From contig CAZLBP010000006.1 in NCBI GenBank assembly GCA_964557855.1, positions 73,876 through 137,875 of the forward strand: DNA of 64,000 bases, read 5' to 3'. Made by a program: the position numbers and the translations under genes. Positions 18,921 to 28,628 of this stretch are shown here, in pieces. Within the stretch, counting starts at the first letter, position 1; every line of letters begins with the position of its first letter. The notes beneath the pieces were generated by a model that saw nothing but the letters and a program-made list of their open reading frames with translations, searched no databases and was not told where the DNA came from. This DNA comes from JAJRZL01 sp964557855 (GTDB taxonomy: Bacteria; Zixibacteria; MSB-5A5; GN15; FEB-12).

Positions 18921-19445
18921 CTATAGTACGAGTTTGGAAACCTCTCGAAAAACATCGACACTTCGCACTACGCCGACTACTTTTTTGCCCTTCACGACCG
19001 GGATCAGGTTGAGGTCCTTGGAGATCATGATGTAGATGACCTTGGTCAGTTGGTCCTCGAAATTGACCGTGGCGCCGATCGGGAGCATAACTTCGCTGAC
19101 GGGCTGTTCGGCCTGGCTGCGAATCGACTCGACGTCTCTGCCGTAGGAGATGTTGACCAGGTTGGGATCGATTTCGACGTCGAACAGCTGGCGCTTGTCC
19201 TTGACCGGCCGGGCTCGCAGAAATCTTGGCTCCAGTCCGCCGAGGATATCACGGCGACGCACCGCCCCCAGCAGATGGTATTTCTGGTCGAACACGAGCA
19301 GGGCGCGCGGGAGGGATTTGGTGCCGTTCACATTCAGGACCGACTTTTCCATCTCCGCGATCGCCTGGCGCAGCGTGAACCAGTACGGGATATGCGGGTA
19401 TTCATCGAGGGGAATCATGATTTCCCCGGCGCTTTTGGTTACCAT
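18921..19445 (-). CDS. Protein with paired CBS domains
   Basis: A 174-residue cytosolic protein made of two CBS modules (about residues 8-75 and 108-172). The first contains ALLVFDQKYHLLGAVRRRDI and the second NLIPVVKGKKVVGVVRSVDV, both typical of the beta-alpha-beta core that binds adenosine nucleotides. No catalytic domain is attached. It is immediately upstream of the DASS transporter gene on the same strand; a regulatory role for that transporter is an inference from position. Confidence 0.85.
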   Translation of the reverse strand: MVTKSAGEIMIPLDEYPHIPYWFTLRQAIAEMEKSVLNVNGTKSLPRALLVFDQKYHLLGAVRRRDILGGLEPRFLRARPVKDKRQLFDVEIDPNLVNISYGRDVESIRSQAEQPVSEVMLPIGATVNFEDQLTKVIYIMISKDLNLIPVVKGKKVVGVVRSVDVFREVSKLVL

Positions 19446-19630
19446 GTTCGACTCCGACGGTGACCGTCAACGTTTCGGTTCGCTTGGGTCCGAAGCCGAC
19501 TCCTTCCGGGGGAGATTCCGCTTCGGTAAAAACGCCGCAATTAATTGTCGGGTGGGGATGTTTGTCAATAGATGTTTGTTACTTTTTTCACATGGGTGTT
19601 GGCGGTCGGGCAAGAGGGTGGCGACCTGTA

Positions 19631-19706
19631 GGCTTCTACTACTGGACGGTGGAGATTCCGGGCGGCGAGACGCAGGTGGGGAAGCTGGCGGTGGTGCGGT
19701 GAGAGG
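19631..19706 (+). pseudogene. Detached C-terminal tail of a FlgD-like/T9SS-like secreted protein
   Basis: These bases reproduce, with two mismatches, the last 72 bases plus the stop of the large secreted-protein gene ending at 22984 (19631-19702 against 22913-22984), and identity continues a few bases past the stop. Translated, it gives the tail YYWTVEIPGGETQVGKLAVV with no upstream protein of the same type. It is either the relic of a lost paralogue or the result of a rearrangement near the assembly gap. Confidence 0.7.
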
Positions 19707-19744
19707 GGTTGAAGAACACACCCCGCCCTTCGGGCACTTCTCTC

Positions 19745-20109
19745 AAGATGGAGCGTCGACAATGTCACCCCTGCGTAGGCAGGGGTCCAGGCTTTCACCG
19801 GGATCGGAGATCCCGGCCACACACAGGGACTCAGACCACGAGCGGCGAAGGCATTGCGGCGGACAGGTCGCGACCTGTCCCTACAGGAGATGGATTCCTG
19901 CCTTCGCAGGAATGACAGTAGGAAGGGCTGGAATTACGAAATCGGGGCGGTTTTTCACATTCCCCTTCTCGGAGGGGATTAAAGTGTGGGTTTTTCCCGG
20001 CTATGAGCACGGCGGTGCCAGCGGCCCCTTGCGGCAGGTGTACGTTGTAGTTCCGAGCCTTGCGCAGCAAGCGAGCAACCCGACACGTCACTCCCTGATC
20101 CGGTCGCGT
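19745..20109. repeat. Gene-free stretch with palindromic repeats
   Basis: Contains CCCCTGCGTAGGCAGGGGTC near 19766, GGGATCGGAGATCCC near 19800, a GGACAGGTCGCGACCTGTCC palindrome at about 19861-19880 and TTCCTGCCTTCGCAGGAATG at about 19893-19912. All are intergenic palindromes of types seen elsewhere in the window. No coding gene is supported between 19446 and 20383 apart from the tail remnant. Confidence 0.55.
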
Positions 20110-20164
20110 GTCTAGTTGCAGCAACGAAAAGGAAACCGCCGCAAGCGGTGCGCCACCGGTTGGG
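20110..20164 (+). repeat. 55-bp direct repeat, left copy beside the assembly gap
   Basis: Begins GTCTAGTTGCAGCAACG and ends CCACCGGTTGGG, ending exactly at the first N. The identical 55 bases restart directly after the gap at 20265. Part of it (CCGCAAGCGGTGCGCC) resembles an intergenic motif at 25741-25756. Confidence 0.9.
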
Positions 20165-20264
20165 NNNNNNNNNNNNNNNNNNNNNNNNNNNNNNNNNNNN
20201 NNNNNNNNNNNNNNNNNNNNNNNNNNNNNNNNNNNNNNNNNNNNNNNNNNNNNNNNNNNNNNNN
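20165..20264. other. Assembly gap of 100 Ns
   Basis: Exactly 100 undetermined bases, the conventional placeholder for a scaffold gap of unknown size. True length and content are unknown. Confidence 0.99.
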
Positions 20265-20319
20265 GTCTAGTTGCAGCAACGAAAAGGAAACCGCCGCAAG
20301 CGGTGCGCCACCGGTTGGG
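20265..20319 (+). repeat. 55-bp direct repeat, right copy beside the assembly gap
   Basis: Exact second copy of 20110-20164, starting at the first base after the Ns. The length of 55 equals a k-mer size common in short-read assemblers, so the repeat may be an unmerged contig overlap rather than two genomic copies. Confidence 0.9.
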
Positions 20320-20383
20320 CGACAATTGCATTGCTTGCATAGGCTGTGATCGTTAGATTGTAGAAGGAAAGAGGGTGTTTGCC

Positions 20384-22984
20384 GTGGTGAAGAGGAGCTT
20401 GTACTTAGTTCTGGCAGTTGTCATTCTGGTTCACGTGAATCGAAGGTCAGAGGCACGCGATGGTGATCGCGAAACTATGTCAACCCAGCAGATCACCTAT
20501 CCGATTCCTTCTTGTGCTTCAAGGCATGATATTGGAGACCTTGGCTTATCTGTTTGGAATTTCGGTACCTTCGGATCTATCGCTACCAATCCAGTGCAAT
20601 TCCCGGACTGAATCACAGGAGAACCCATCCTGTATGGTAGCGAGTTTCCTGAAGGGTCCAGGAGAAAATACTTGAGAGTGGGTGGTCTCTGGGTAGGCGC
20701 GGTGGTTGACGGCGATACGCTTGTAACAACCACCGTGAACGACCGTAATATCAGTGAAACTACCCAGAATTGGATTGATGGTCAGCCCGTTGTTCACAGG
20801 ACAACTCTGGACTCGATTGACCGAAACCACAATGAAGCGGTATCAGAACAAGATTTGAGTGTCCGCTATGTAGATACAGTCGTTTATACGTTTAGTTCGT
20901 ATCTCTACGATTTTCTCGATTATCGATTTCACAAGCCCCTAAACATCAAGATCAATCAACGATCGTATGCCTGGTCCTATTCCTACGCGGGAGATATAGT
21001 ATTTTTTAACGTGCTGTTGGAGAATATCGGTGACCAAATCCTGACGGACACTTATATCGGTCTCTTTGTCGATGCTCATATTGCGTTTTCGTCCTCTCCC
21101 GATGACAGTGTTTCGAGTAGAAATGACCTCTGCGGTTTTCTGACGGATTTTGAGAGCGACACCAGATGTGGTTCCATAGACACGGTCAATACGGCGTGGG
21201 CCGCGGATGGCGATGGAGATCCCAGAGACGGGGAATGGGTGGAAGAGCCGATCATCGATCCGATTACGCAGAGCGGCTATGCCTCCGTTAGAGGGGTAAT
21301 CGGTTTCAGATTCTTGTCTCCTCTTCTCACGAATCTAATCATGTCATATAACTGGTGGGCGGGCAATTACAATTCGGCTTTGGACTTTGGCCCGATGCGT
21401 GCCGAGAAGTATCGTGACTTTCGGACCGGAGGAATTGGGCCGCCAAATGGAGACCGTAATCGCTATTTCGTTCTGCGCAACGCTGAAATAGACTACGACA
21501 TGGCGTACACGTCAGTAGCGGGGAACGATCCCGCGTGGCTTCCGGCGCCAACACAGATTAGAGATGATCTGGCCGACGGCGCCAACCATCAATTCCTGCT
21601 GTCACTTGGCCCGGTCGACATTCCGCCCGGGACCTCGTTTCCCTTTGTATTCTGCGTAGTCGCCGCCGAGAACTTCCACGTTGATCCTAACAACGGCAAC
21701 AATCTGCCCCATAATCCCGCAGCCTGGTACGCCAATGTCGATTTTTCGGGCCTGGTCAAGAACGCCGTGTGGGCGGAGAAGATTTACGACAATCCGGGCG
21801 TGGATACCGACGGAGACGGTTATGCCGGCGAATATCGCGTCTGCAATCTCGACTCGGCTCTGGTCGATGATCAGTGGGTCTACACCTACGCCGACACACA
21901 GTGGTACAAAGGGGACGGTATCCCCGACTGGCGGGCGGCCGGGCCGCCGGTACCGCCCGATTTCTGGTTGACCCCAGTCCACAATGGAATACACGTCCGA
22001 TTCAATGGTCAGGTGACCGAGACTTCACCGGATATCATGACGCAGGAGATAGACTTTGAGGGGTATCGCATTTACGTGGGGCGTGACTCGCGAGAGGACA
22101 GTTACTCGCTGCTGGCGTCGTATGATCGGCCTGATTATGACAAATATGTCTACAATGCCGGCAGCGGCCGCTGGGAGCTGCGGGATAACCCGTTTACGTT
22201 GCAACAGCTGCGCTGCCTGTATGGATCGGGCGGTGAGCCATGTGAGGACAGCTCCTTTGAGCCTCTGTTCTTCACGCGCACCCGGATGTATGTCCATCCG
22301 GACTATCCCGATTCCGTCTTCTACTTCACCAAGCATGATTACAATGTGTCCGAGTTAGGTGTGACGACGCCGATCCGCAAACGCTTCCCGGATGCGATCG
22401 ACCCGAGAGGGCTGCCGGCGGATTCGCTGACGGCGAACATATATACCGAGGACGGCTACTTCAAGTACTTCGAATACGAGTTCGAGATCGAGCACCTGTT
22501 GCCGACAGTAGCGTATTGGGTCAACGTGACGGCGTTCGATTTCGGTTCGCCCGAGTCCGGGTTGCAGCCGCTGGAGAGCTCGGTCACGCTGCACGCGAAG
22601 TCGGCGTTTCCGCTTCACGAGTTGGATGCGCCGCTGTCGCATAGCGACCAGGTATATGTCTACCCCAACCCGTACCGTATCGACGCCGGGTATCGCAGTT
22701 CCGGCTATGAAGGGCGGGGGCGAGGTGATCTTCCCAACGACAAGGTGCGGGCGGTCTGGTTCGCCAAACTGCCGCCGAAGTGTACGATCACGATCTTCAC
22801 GCTGGACGGCGACGAGGTGCGACGTCTGGAGCATGACATGGATATCAATGATCCGTTGCATAGGCGGCATCGGTGGGACCTCATCAGCCGTAATTACCAG
22901 CGCATCGTGTCGGGCTTGTACTACTGGACGGTGGAGATTCCGGGCGGCGAGACGCAGGTGGGGAAGCTGGCCGTGGTGCGGTGA
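20384..22984 (+). CDS. Large secreted protein with FlgD-like/T9SS-like C-terminal tail, interrupted by an in-frame TGA
   Basis: Two open stretches in the same frame, split only by a TGA at 20609-20611, read as one protein of about 866 codons. The first holds a signal peptide (KRSLYLVLAVVILVHVNRR) and HDIGDLGLSVWNFGTFG; after the stop it continues ITGEPILYGSEFPEGS then LRVGGLWVGAVVDGDTLV, so the two pieces fit a single N-terminal domain. The middle is a long beta-rich region without a family I know, and the end has VYVYPNPYRIDAGY and SGLYYWTVEIPGGETQVG, the plan of FlgD-like/T9SS type A sorting tails. Probably exported to the surface. If the stop is real, translation could resume from TTG at 20672, giving 770 residues without a signal peptide. 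GTG at 20384 is chosen because a GGAAAGAGGG ribosome site lies about nine bases upstream. Confidence 0.72.
20609..20611 (+). other. In-frame TGA interrupting the secreted-protein gene
   Basis: TGA at codon 76 of the frame starting at 20384, followed at once by coding sequence of the same domain. TGA is used as an ordinary stop elsewhere in the window (for example at 3061-3063 and 22982-22984), so recoding is unlikely. Confidence 0.8.
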
Positions 22985-23150
22985 GAGGCACTTAAAGCGG
23001 AGAAGCGCCCGCCCGTTGGGGAGTTTTGAGGAAGTACCATCGGTGTGTTGCGGCAGGTCACAATCCCGCTGAAGCGGGATCAGGACCTGACACAACAGTG
23101 ACCGGGGTTCTCCAACACGCCCACACACTGAGGGCGCTGCATGACAGAGT

Positions 23151-25379
23151 TTACGAACCTATTTCAAGCGCAAATGCCGCCTGGTCGGAGCGATCGTATT
23201 CGTTGATACGGCCGCTGCCGTTGGTGTGTTTGGCGTACACGCGCAGGTTCAACGCGAACGTGCATTTCGTGTGCTCGTTCAACATAGAGCCAAATGTCTG
23301 CGGCGTCGAAACGGCCGGCGCACCGGCGCCGAGTGACGGAGGAGCGTTGTTGCCGCTCGTTTCCACCGTGCGATTGGGGCCGTTCAAGCCGCGATGGTAC
23401 CAGATCGTGTAGTAGTACATGAACGGTTCACCGGCCGGCCCGTTGACATGAAACGCCCGGAATCCCGCCGAAAACGTGCTGGCCGCCGTACCGACCAGGA
23501 ACTGGCACTCCTCGGTGTTCATCATGCCGTCCAGGCGCAGGTCCTCGATATCTCCGTAGCAAGGCTGCTTGTCGGTCCAGAACACATGTACGAGCGTGGC
23601 AAACGGTACTTTCGTGGTCGTGGTCGGCGTGGTCCAGTGTAGGAAGTCGAAGTTCTTGGCGGTGCCCGATCCAGTCGCACCCGTGGGTTTCAGGCGACGT
23701 GCGGCGCTGTCGAAGATCTCGATAATGACGAGATGTTTGCCGTTGGCCACCTCGAGCGTATTCCAGGCATTGTGGAACTGGGCATGCAGCCACTGATGCG
23801 ACAGGTCCCAATAGGGAATCTTGTACAAGCCGCTCTGAACATTGCCGTCAGGGTCCGTTAAAGAATCCGGCCCCAGTGATTCGCCGTGAACCTGGACCTG
23901 CCCACCTACGTGTACGAAGCGCGACCAGGTGACGGGCGTCGTCAGCGGCTGCGGCGTCTCTCCGGCGGCGGGGTTACCCATGGAGTCGGCCTGGACGATG
24001 CTGAAGCGATAGTATTTCGCGCCCAGCGCTTCCATGCCGGGATGAACATACAAACGGAAACTAAGGGTCTTGCTCCACGGCTGATTCCGCAGTCGGCCGA
24101 CCGCACTCTCGCCGGGAGCCGGCGGATTCACCAGGCCGCCGTTAGCCGGCAGCGGCGTATTGAGACCATCGAGGTCGTTCTGCACCGGGCTGACCAGACG
24201 ATGGCTGCGGGTCGAGCCGATGTCCTCAAGTATGACGAATGGTTTGTCGTTGGGGACCGGCGGATCCTGCGGCTGGCAGGCGCGCGCACGCAGATTATAG
24301 GTCCTGATGTCTGCTTCCTCATCACTGGTAAACCAGTCGTATGCCTCGAGGCCGTCGTAGATGTAAACCCATTGGTTCTCATGCCACTGCTTGACTTTAT
24401 AGGAATACGTGGTCCGGCAAGTTGTGCCTATGCGCACGAAAACAAGTGGTCGGGTATAGCAAAAGGTAAAGGTCCCGTCCGGCCGGATGGTTACTTCACC
24501 GACTTTTCTGGTCGTGCATCTCCAGGGGAAGCAGAGGATATGATGGAGATAGGGTCGGGCCATGACGTACTCACCCGCCGCTTCGCGCGGCAAACGTTTG
24601 AGCGCTGTCAGATCTTCGTTGAGCTTCGCCGAGGTCGGCTGCACCACGGCCGGATCGAGCGTAGCTTCTCTCAGCTTGAGGTGGCGCTGCAGATCCCGGG
24701 CTATCGGGGACGGATCCGGACCCGGCCGCGGTCCGGGGAACGGCCCCGGCTCGGGGATCGGATCCGGGAGCGGGATGGGGTGCAGCAGGTCCTTAAGCTT
24801 TCGGATCAGGTCATCCAGTCTGGGGTCAAGGACAACCCACGGCCGACAGCAGCAAACGCGTTCGTACACCTCGATCACTCCCTGGCAGATAGGCAGGCAG
24901 ATAGCCGAGGGTAGATTGAGGGTGATTCGTGGGGTCAGCGTGCCCCCCGGCAACGGCGGAAGTTCCGGCAACGGGGTCACTCCCGGAAAAGGAGAGATCG
25001 GTGTCAGGAACGGGGTGCATTTCTTCACGGAACCGCTGACACAGACCACTCGGTACAGCCAGCCGATCCAGTGACTGCGGTCGATATCGATCACTCTCCG
25101 CTCAACCCATTCGTTCCAACTGGCGGCCGCACTGAAGGGCAACAGTCCCTCGGAACGAATTGTCTGGATGTCGTCGGTCACCGGTCCGAAAGCAACCAAC
25201 TGATCGAGCTTCTGCCACTCCTGCTTGAGCTCGAGCTTACCGTTGCGGACCGGCGCCAGTACTTTCTGTGGTGTCCGCGCAGCATCGAGAACGTACAATG
25301 CTACCTCCGGTACTTCCTCTTCGCTTTTTCTCCCCTGCAGATTGACTTGAACCACAAGGGACTGATCTTTGCGAGCCAT
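23151..25379 (-). CDS. Unrecognised Cys- and Pro-rich multidomain protein
   Basis: A 742-residue protein with no signal peptide or membrane segment. In order: a beta-rich N-terminus (about 1-110), a Pro/Leu linker, a Cys cluster (ICLPICQGV and VCCCRPW, about 165-190), a Pro/Gly/Asp linker (PDPIPEPGPFPGPRPGPDP, about 215-235), a helical stretch, a segment CFPWRCTTRKVGEVTIRPDG then TFTFCYTRP resembling a carboxypeptidase-regulatory-like beta sandwich, and a long C-terminal part with many aromatic residues. ATG at 25379 is preferred to the one at 25397 because AAAAGGAAG sits six bases upstream of it. It stands alone between two secreted-protein genes. I do not recognise the whole protein. Confidence 0.75.
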   Translation of the reverse strand: MARKDQSLVVQVNLQGRKSEEEVPEVALYVLDAARTPQKVLAPVRNGKLELKQEWQKLDQLVAFGPVTDDIQTIRSEGLLPFSAAASWNEWVERRVIDIDRSHWIGWLYRVVCVSGSVKKCTPFLTPISPFPGVTPLPELPPLPGGTLTPRITLNLPSAICLPICQGVIEVYERVCCCRPWVVLDPRLDDLIRKLKDLLHPIPLPDPIPEPGPFPGPRPGPDPSPIARDLQRHLKLREATLDPAVVQPTSAKLNEDLTALKRLPREAAGEYVMARPYLHHILCFPWRCTTRKVGEVTIRPDGTFTFCYTRPLVFVRIGTTCRTTYSYKVKQWHENQWVYIYDGLEAYDWFTSDEEADIRTYNLRARACQPQDPPVPNDKPFVILEDIGSTRSHRLVSPVQNDLDGLNTPLPANGGLVNPPAPGESAVGRLRNQPWSKTLSFRLYVHPGMEALGAKYYRFSIVQADSMGNPAAGETPQPLTTPVTWSRFVHVGGQVQVHGESLGPDSLTDPDGNVQSGLYKIPYWDLSHQWLHAQFHNAWNTLEVANGKHLVIIEIFDSAARRLKPTGATGSGTAKNFDFLHWTTPTTTTKVPFATLVHVFWTDKQPCYGDIEDLRLDGMMNTEECQFLVGTAASTFSAGFRAFHVNGPAGEPFMYYYTIWYHRGLNGPNRTVETSGNNAPPSLGAGAPAVSTPQTFGSMLNEHTKCTFALNLRVYAKHTNGSGRINEYDRSDQAAFALEIGS

Positions 25380-25397
25380 GTTTGACTTCCTTTTCAT

Positions 25398-25805
25398 TTA
25401 TGGTTAGAATCCGGTTCTATTTCGTCACGAGTCGTGCTGCGACACGTTTCCCTGTGCCCGGACGTCGGGGCAATGGTGCAATTCACTTCTGCCACGTAAG
25501 ATGAAACTACACTGGTTGTATTAACTGCTCGGCGGCAAATATAGGCTTTATGGCCCTATGTTGTCAAGGAAAATGTCAGGCGCCGGTCAACGCGCGAGTC
25601 CAGCCTGGATGGGGTAGCGGATGTCAATTATGAAGGGCGTATTTGTAGGGCAGGTCCGCTTCGGACCTGCCCTGCAAATACTATACTCCTCGCCCCGGCG
25701 CATTCCAGAGCTTTCAACGCTCTTCAAAATGCGGGCAAAGCCGCAAGTGGTGCGCCGCCCGACGGTGGGCGACTCAGCCTGACCTACTTACGTTCCGGGC
25801 GCAGC
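25398..25805. repeat. Gene-free stretch with a near-perfect family A palindrome
   Basis: At 25641-25679 the arms ATTTGTAGGGCAGGTCCG and CGGACCTGCCCTGCAAAT pair with one mismatch around a CTT loop, the most complete copy of family A. At 25737-25771 a motif CCGCAAGTGGTGCGCCGCCC resembles part of the 55-bp repeat beside the assembly gap. No gene is seen in these 408 bases. Confidence 0.6.
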
Positions 25806-27893
25806 CTACGCACAGGCCGGCGGCAACGGTCCGCTCTCGAACAGATAGTCCACCAGGTAGGACAGGTCGGACACATCGGTCGGTCCGCCCGGACCTACGA
25901 TGCCGTCGACATTACCTTCGTCGGGACAACCCGGCAATTCACCGGACCGGAACAGGTAATCGACGAGGTAGGATAGATCGGCGACGTCGATCGGACCCGA
26001 TGGTCCCGCTTCACCGTCAACGTTCCCGGGATTAAGGCAGCAGCAGACGTCACCGACGCCGTCACCATCGGTATCTTCCTGGCCGGGATTGTCCGCCAAC
26101 GGACAGTTGTCGCAAGAGTCACCGGGAATGTCATTGTCCGAGTTAAGCTGACCGGGGTTAGGAGCATCGACACAGTTATCGCACAGATCACCGATGTCAT
26201 CGGCGTCGGCATCGGCCTGGTTGGCGTTAGGAAGGTTCAGACAATTATCACAGGCGTCGCCTACTCCGTCCTCATCGGTGTCGGTCTGATCGATGTTGCT
26301 AACGAACGGACAATTATCTACTTCAGCGCAGAGACCGTCCTCGTCGGGATCGTTGATCTGATCGTCCGGGCAGGGATCGCACGGATTGCCGATACCGTCG
26401 CTGTCGTCATCTTGCTGGAATGGATTCGATATCTCGGGACAGTTGTCAACGTCAGCACAGACATCGTCGGCGTCAGCATCGTTCAGCGAGTCCAACGGGC
26501 AACTGTCGCCGCAGGCATCGGGCAAACCGTCCACATCGCTGTCCTCCTGTCCCGGATTGTACGTATCGGGACAATTGTCCACATTGGCGCAGAACCCGTC
26601 GCCATCCAGATCGTTATCGGGATCCAGGGGACAGGTATCGCAAAGATCCCCGATACCGTCGGCATCGAAATCGAACTGATCGGCGTTGGCAATATCGGGG
26701 CAGTTGTCACAGCCGTCTTCGATGCCGTCTCCGTCCAGATCCGGACCCGGGGTGTCATCGTACAGCGTGTCTTCCCTGATCTTGAGAATGAACAACCGGC
26801 CGTCGAGATGCGAGGCATAGACCAGGCTGTCGTCCCCGGTAAACGGAAACACGCCCCAGCAGTTGTCGGACGGACGATCATACACGGCCACTTCCTCCGG
26901 ACAATGTGGTATGGACATATCGAACACGGTTACACCGGCGCTGTAATGGGACATGTAAACGAAGTCACCCAGAACATGGGCATTGTGGGCAAAGTTGTTG
27001 ACTCCCAGGTATTCGCCCAGAATGCGAATATTGAACAGGTCTTGAATGCTCCAGACCTTCACAGTCTTATTGGTGGTTTCCTCGGTCGTGACGGCGTATT
27101 TGCGGTCTGCGCTCGGCCAGATATTGTGGACATAACCGGCATTGGGAATCGGGACCCGGACGATCATCGTCGGCACGAGTTTGTTTCTCATATCCCAGAT
27201 CGAAAAGTAAGGCGCGTATCCTTCGGCCAGATAGGCCGTGTCATTCATGACGTACAGATCATGAATACCGTCACTGAAACCGAAGCCGTTCACGTACACC
27301 GGGTTTTCCGGGACGCTGAGGTCGTGGACAAAGACCGCCCGATCCTGTTGACCAACACCTTCGAGATACAGGTAGCCCTTCAGGGAATCGATGGCGAGAT
27401 TGTGAGACGAGAAAGTTCCAAACGGCGAAGTCGGCACAACGTCGATCAAATGGGCGCTGTCCGGCAGATACTGCAGATCAATCACCCACAGGCCGGTGCC
27501 GCATTCGGAGACGCTGTACAGGTAGTGTTGCCAGGTGGCCATGTCCTGCCAGAGGCACCCGCTGCCGAACAGTGTATCGACCGGCACCAGGCTGTCCGCA
27601 TTCACAAACACCAGACCGTCATCGACACCCATGATGGCGTAGTTGGTACCGTCCGGTGACTTGTAACCCCAGCAATCGCTGCCGTTCGTTGTCCCGAATT
27701 GAAAGGCCGCCAGGCTGTCGAGTATGTATGGCGTATCGCCCTCGGCCAGCAGTTTGGCCGGGACTTGCCGCTGCAACTCCTGCGCTGCCAGAACTTCAGA
27801 CCAGTTGTCCGGTTCTCCCTGAACCGATTCACCGGAAAGCCCACATATCACCAGAGCCGCAAAACTCAACATCAGACCTAGACTAACACGCAT
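25806..27893 (-). CDS. Secreted LVIVD beta-propeller protein with thrombospondin type 3 and dockerin-like repeats
   Basis: A 695-residue exported protein. Signal peptide at 1-26 (SLGLMLSFAALVICGLSG). Residues about 60-375 form a propeller with LVIVD-type repeats such as GLWVIDLQYLPDS and GVTVFDMSIPHCPE. From about 378 to 610 there are repeated thrombospondin type 3 calcium-binding units (DxDxDGIxDxCDNCP). The C-terminus has two dockerin-like units, each with DLSYLVDYLF. Expected on the outer surface or released, with calcium-stabilised structure. No cohesin partner is in the window, so the dockerin-like pair probably serves another anchoring purpose. The gene stands alone. Confidence 0.85.
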   Translation of the reverse strand: MRVSLGLMLSFAALVICGLSGESVQGEPDNWSEVLAAQELQRQVPAKLLAEGDTPYILDSLAAFQFGTTNGSDCWGYKSPDGTNYAIMGVDDGLVFVNADSLVPVDTLFGSGCLWQDMATWQHYLYSVSECGTGLWVIDLQYLPDSAHLIDVVPTSPFGTFSSHNLAIDSLKGYLYLEGVGQQDRAVFVHDLSVPENPVYVNGFGFSDGIHDLYVMNDTAYLAEGYAPYFSIWDMRNKLVPTMIVRVPIPNAGYVHNIWPSADRKYAVTTEETTNKTVKVWSIQDLFNIRILGEYLGVNNFAHNAHVLGDFVYMSHYSAGVTVFDMSIPHCPEEVAVYDRPSDNCWGVFPFTGDDSLVYASHLDGRLFILKIREDTLYDDTPGPDLDGDGIEDGCDNCPDIANADQFDFDADGIGDLCDTCPLDPDNDLDGDGFCANVDNCPDTYNPGQEDSDVDGLPDACGDSCPLDSLNDADADDVCADVDNCPEISNPFQQDDDSDGIGNPCDPCPDDQINDPDEDGLCAEVDNCPFVSNIDQTDTDEDGVGDACDNCLNLPNANQADADADDIGDLCDNCVDAPNPGQLNSDNDIPGDSCDNCPLADNPGQEDTDGDGVGDVCCCLNPGNVDGEAGPSGPIDVADLSYLVDYLFRSGELPGCPDEGNVDGIVGPGGPTDVSDLSYLVDYLFESGPLPPACA

Positions 27894-28055
27894 GTCGTAA
27901 CACTCCTTGTGTCAGGATGATTTCGCTCGATTCTTCGATTGTCAACGCAGGGCAGTTACTGATAAAGATAATATAATGGATTTAGTTTGTCAACGTTTCA
28001 ATTACAGTAACATGATACCGGGGGAATTGTTCAAAGATGATCCGGGCGAATCACA

Positions 28056-28628
28056 CTATTGCCGGAATTCGTTTTTCAGTATACCGAAGGCGAATACACC
28101 GTACCAGCGGTTGCCCAGCCGGCATGCCTGCCGCCAGGTACCTTCCTGAGTGAAACCGCACTTCTCCAGCAGTTTGACGGAGGCAATATTCGGCTCCGCC
28201 ACGACAGCATAAACGCGATGCAGTCGCAGCTCCTTGAAGGCCAAACGTAGAATAAGTTGGACAGCCTCCTCAGTGTACCCTCGCCGCCAGTACTTCTTAC
28301 CCAGCCAGTAGCCGAGTTCGGCGTTTTTGTTTCTGGGATGTATGTTTAAAAGGCCGATACCGCCAATTGCAGCCTCGGATTCGTTCGGAACGATACCAAG
28401 ATGCAGTGCCTCTCGCTTTCGGTTGAGACGTCGGGACCGGTTTATCCAGCTGCGGGCATGCTGCAGTGTGTAAGGATATGGCAAGGTTTGCATGAACCTG
28501 GTTACCCGGCGGTCGTTGGCCTGAGTTTGTATTGACTCTGTGTCCGCCAGACGGAGTTGTCGTAGTGTAATCGCCGAACCGGCTAGTACAGGTATTGACA
28601 TTCTGTTACCGGCCATGGTGGAACTCAT
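28056..28628 (-). CDS. GNAT N-acetyltransferase, RimJ/RimL type (second of a tandem pair)
   Basis: A 190-residue acetyltransferase with the RimJ/RimL plan: ITLRQLRLADTESI at the start, then LGYWLGKKYWRRGYTEEAV carrying the acetyl-CoA binding loop, and the late SVKLLEKCGFTQEG. Acetylates an unknown amino group. It overlaps the preceding paralogue by 23 bases, indicating co-translation. In-frame ATGs at 28616 and 28601 are possible alternative starts. Confidence 0.85.
   Translation of the reverse strand: MSSTMAGNRMSIPVLAGSAITLRQLRLADTESIQTQANDRRVTRFMQTLPYPYTLQHARSWINRSRRLNRKREALHLGIVPNESEAAIGGIGLLNIHPRNKNAELGYWLGKKYWRRGYTEEAVQLILRLAFKELRLHRVYAVVAEPNIASVKLLEKCGFTQEGTWRQACRLGNRWYGVFAFGILKNEFRQ

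Noticed and set aside
19446..20383. tRNA or small RNA gene in the gap region
   Set aside because: No cloverleaf or T-loop GTTCRA pattern was found; only palindromic repeats.
20609..20611. TGA read as selenocysteine or reassigned codon
   Set aside because: Other genes in the window end in TGA, and the position is not a conserved Cys site; mutation or error is simpler.
26412..27659. 415-codon open frame antisense to the LVIVD/TSP3 protein gene
   Set aside because: It arises from the repetitive calcium-binding units on the other strand and has no protein-like features of its own.
25806..27893. Cellulosome component
   Set aside because: The dockerin-like pair is joined to a propeller and TSP3 repeats, not a glycosidase, and no cohesin is seen.
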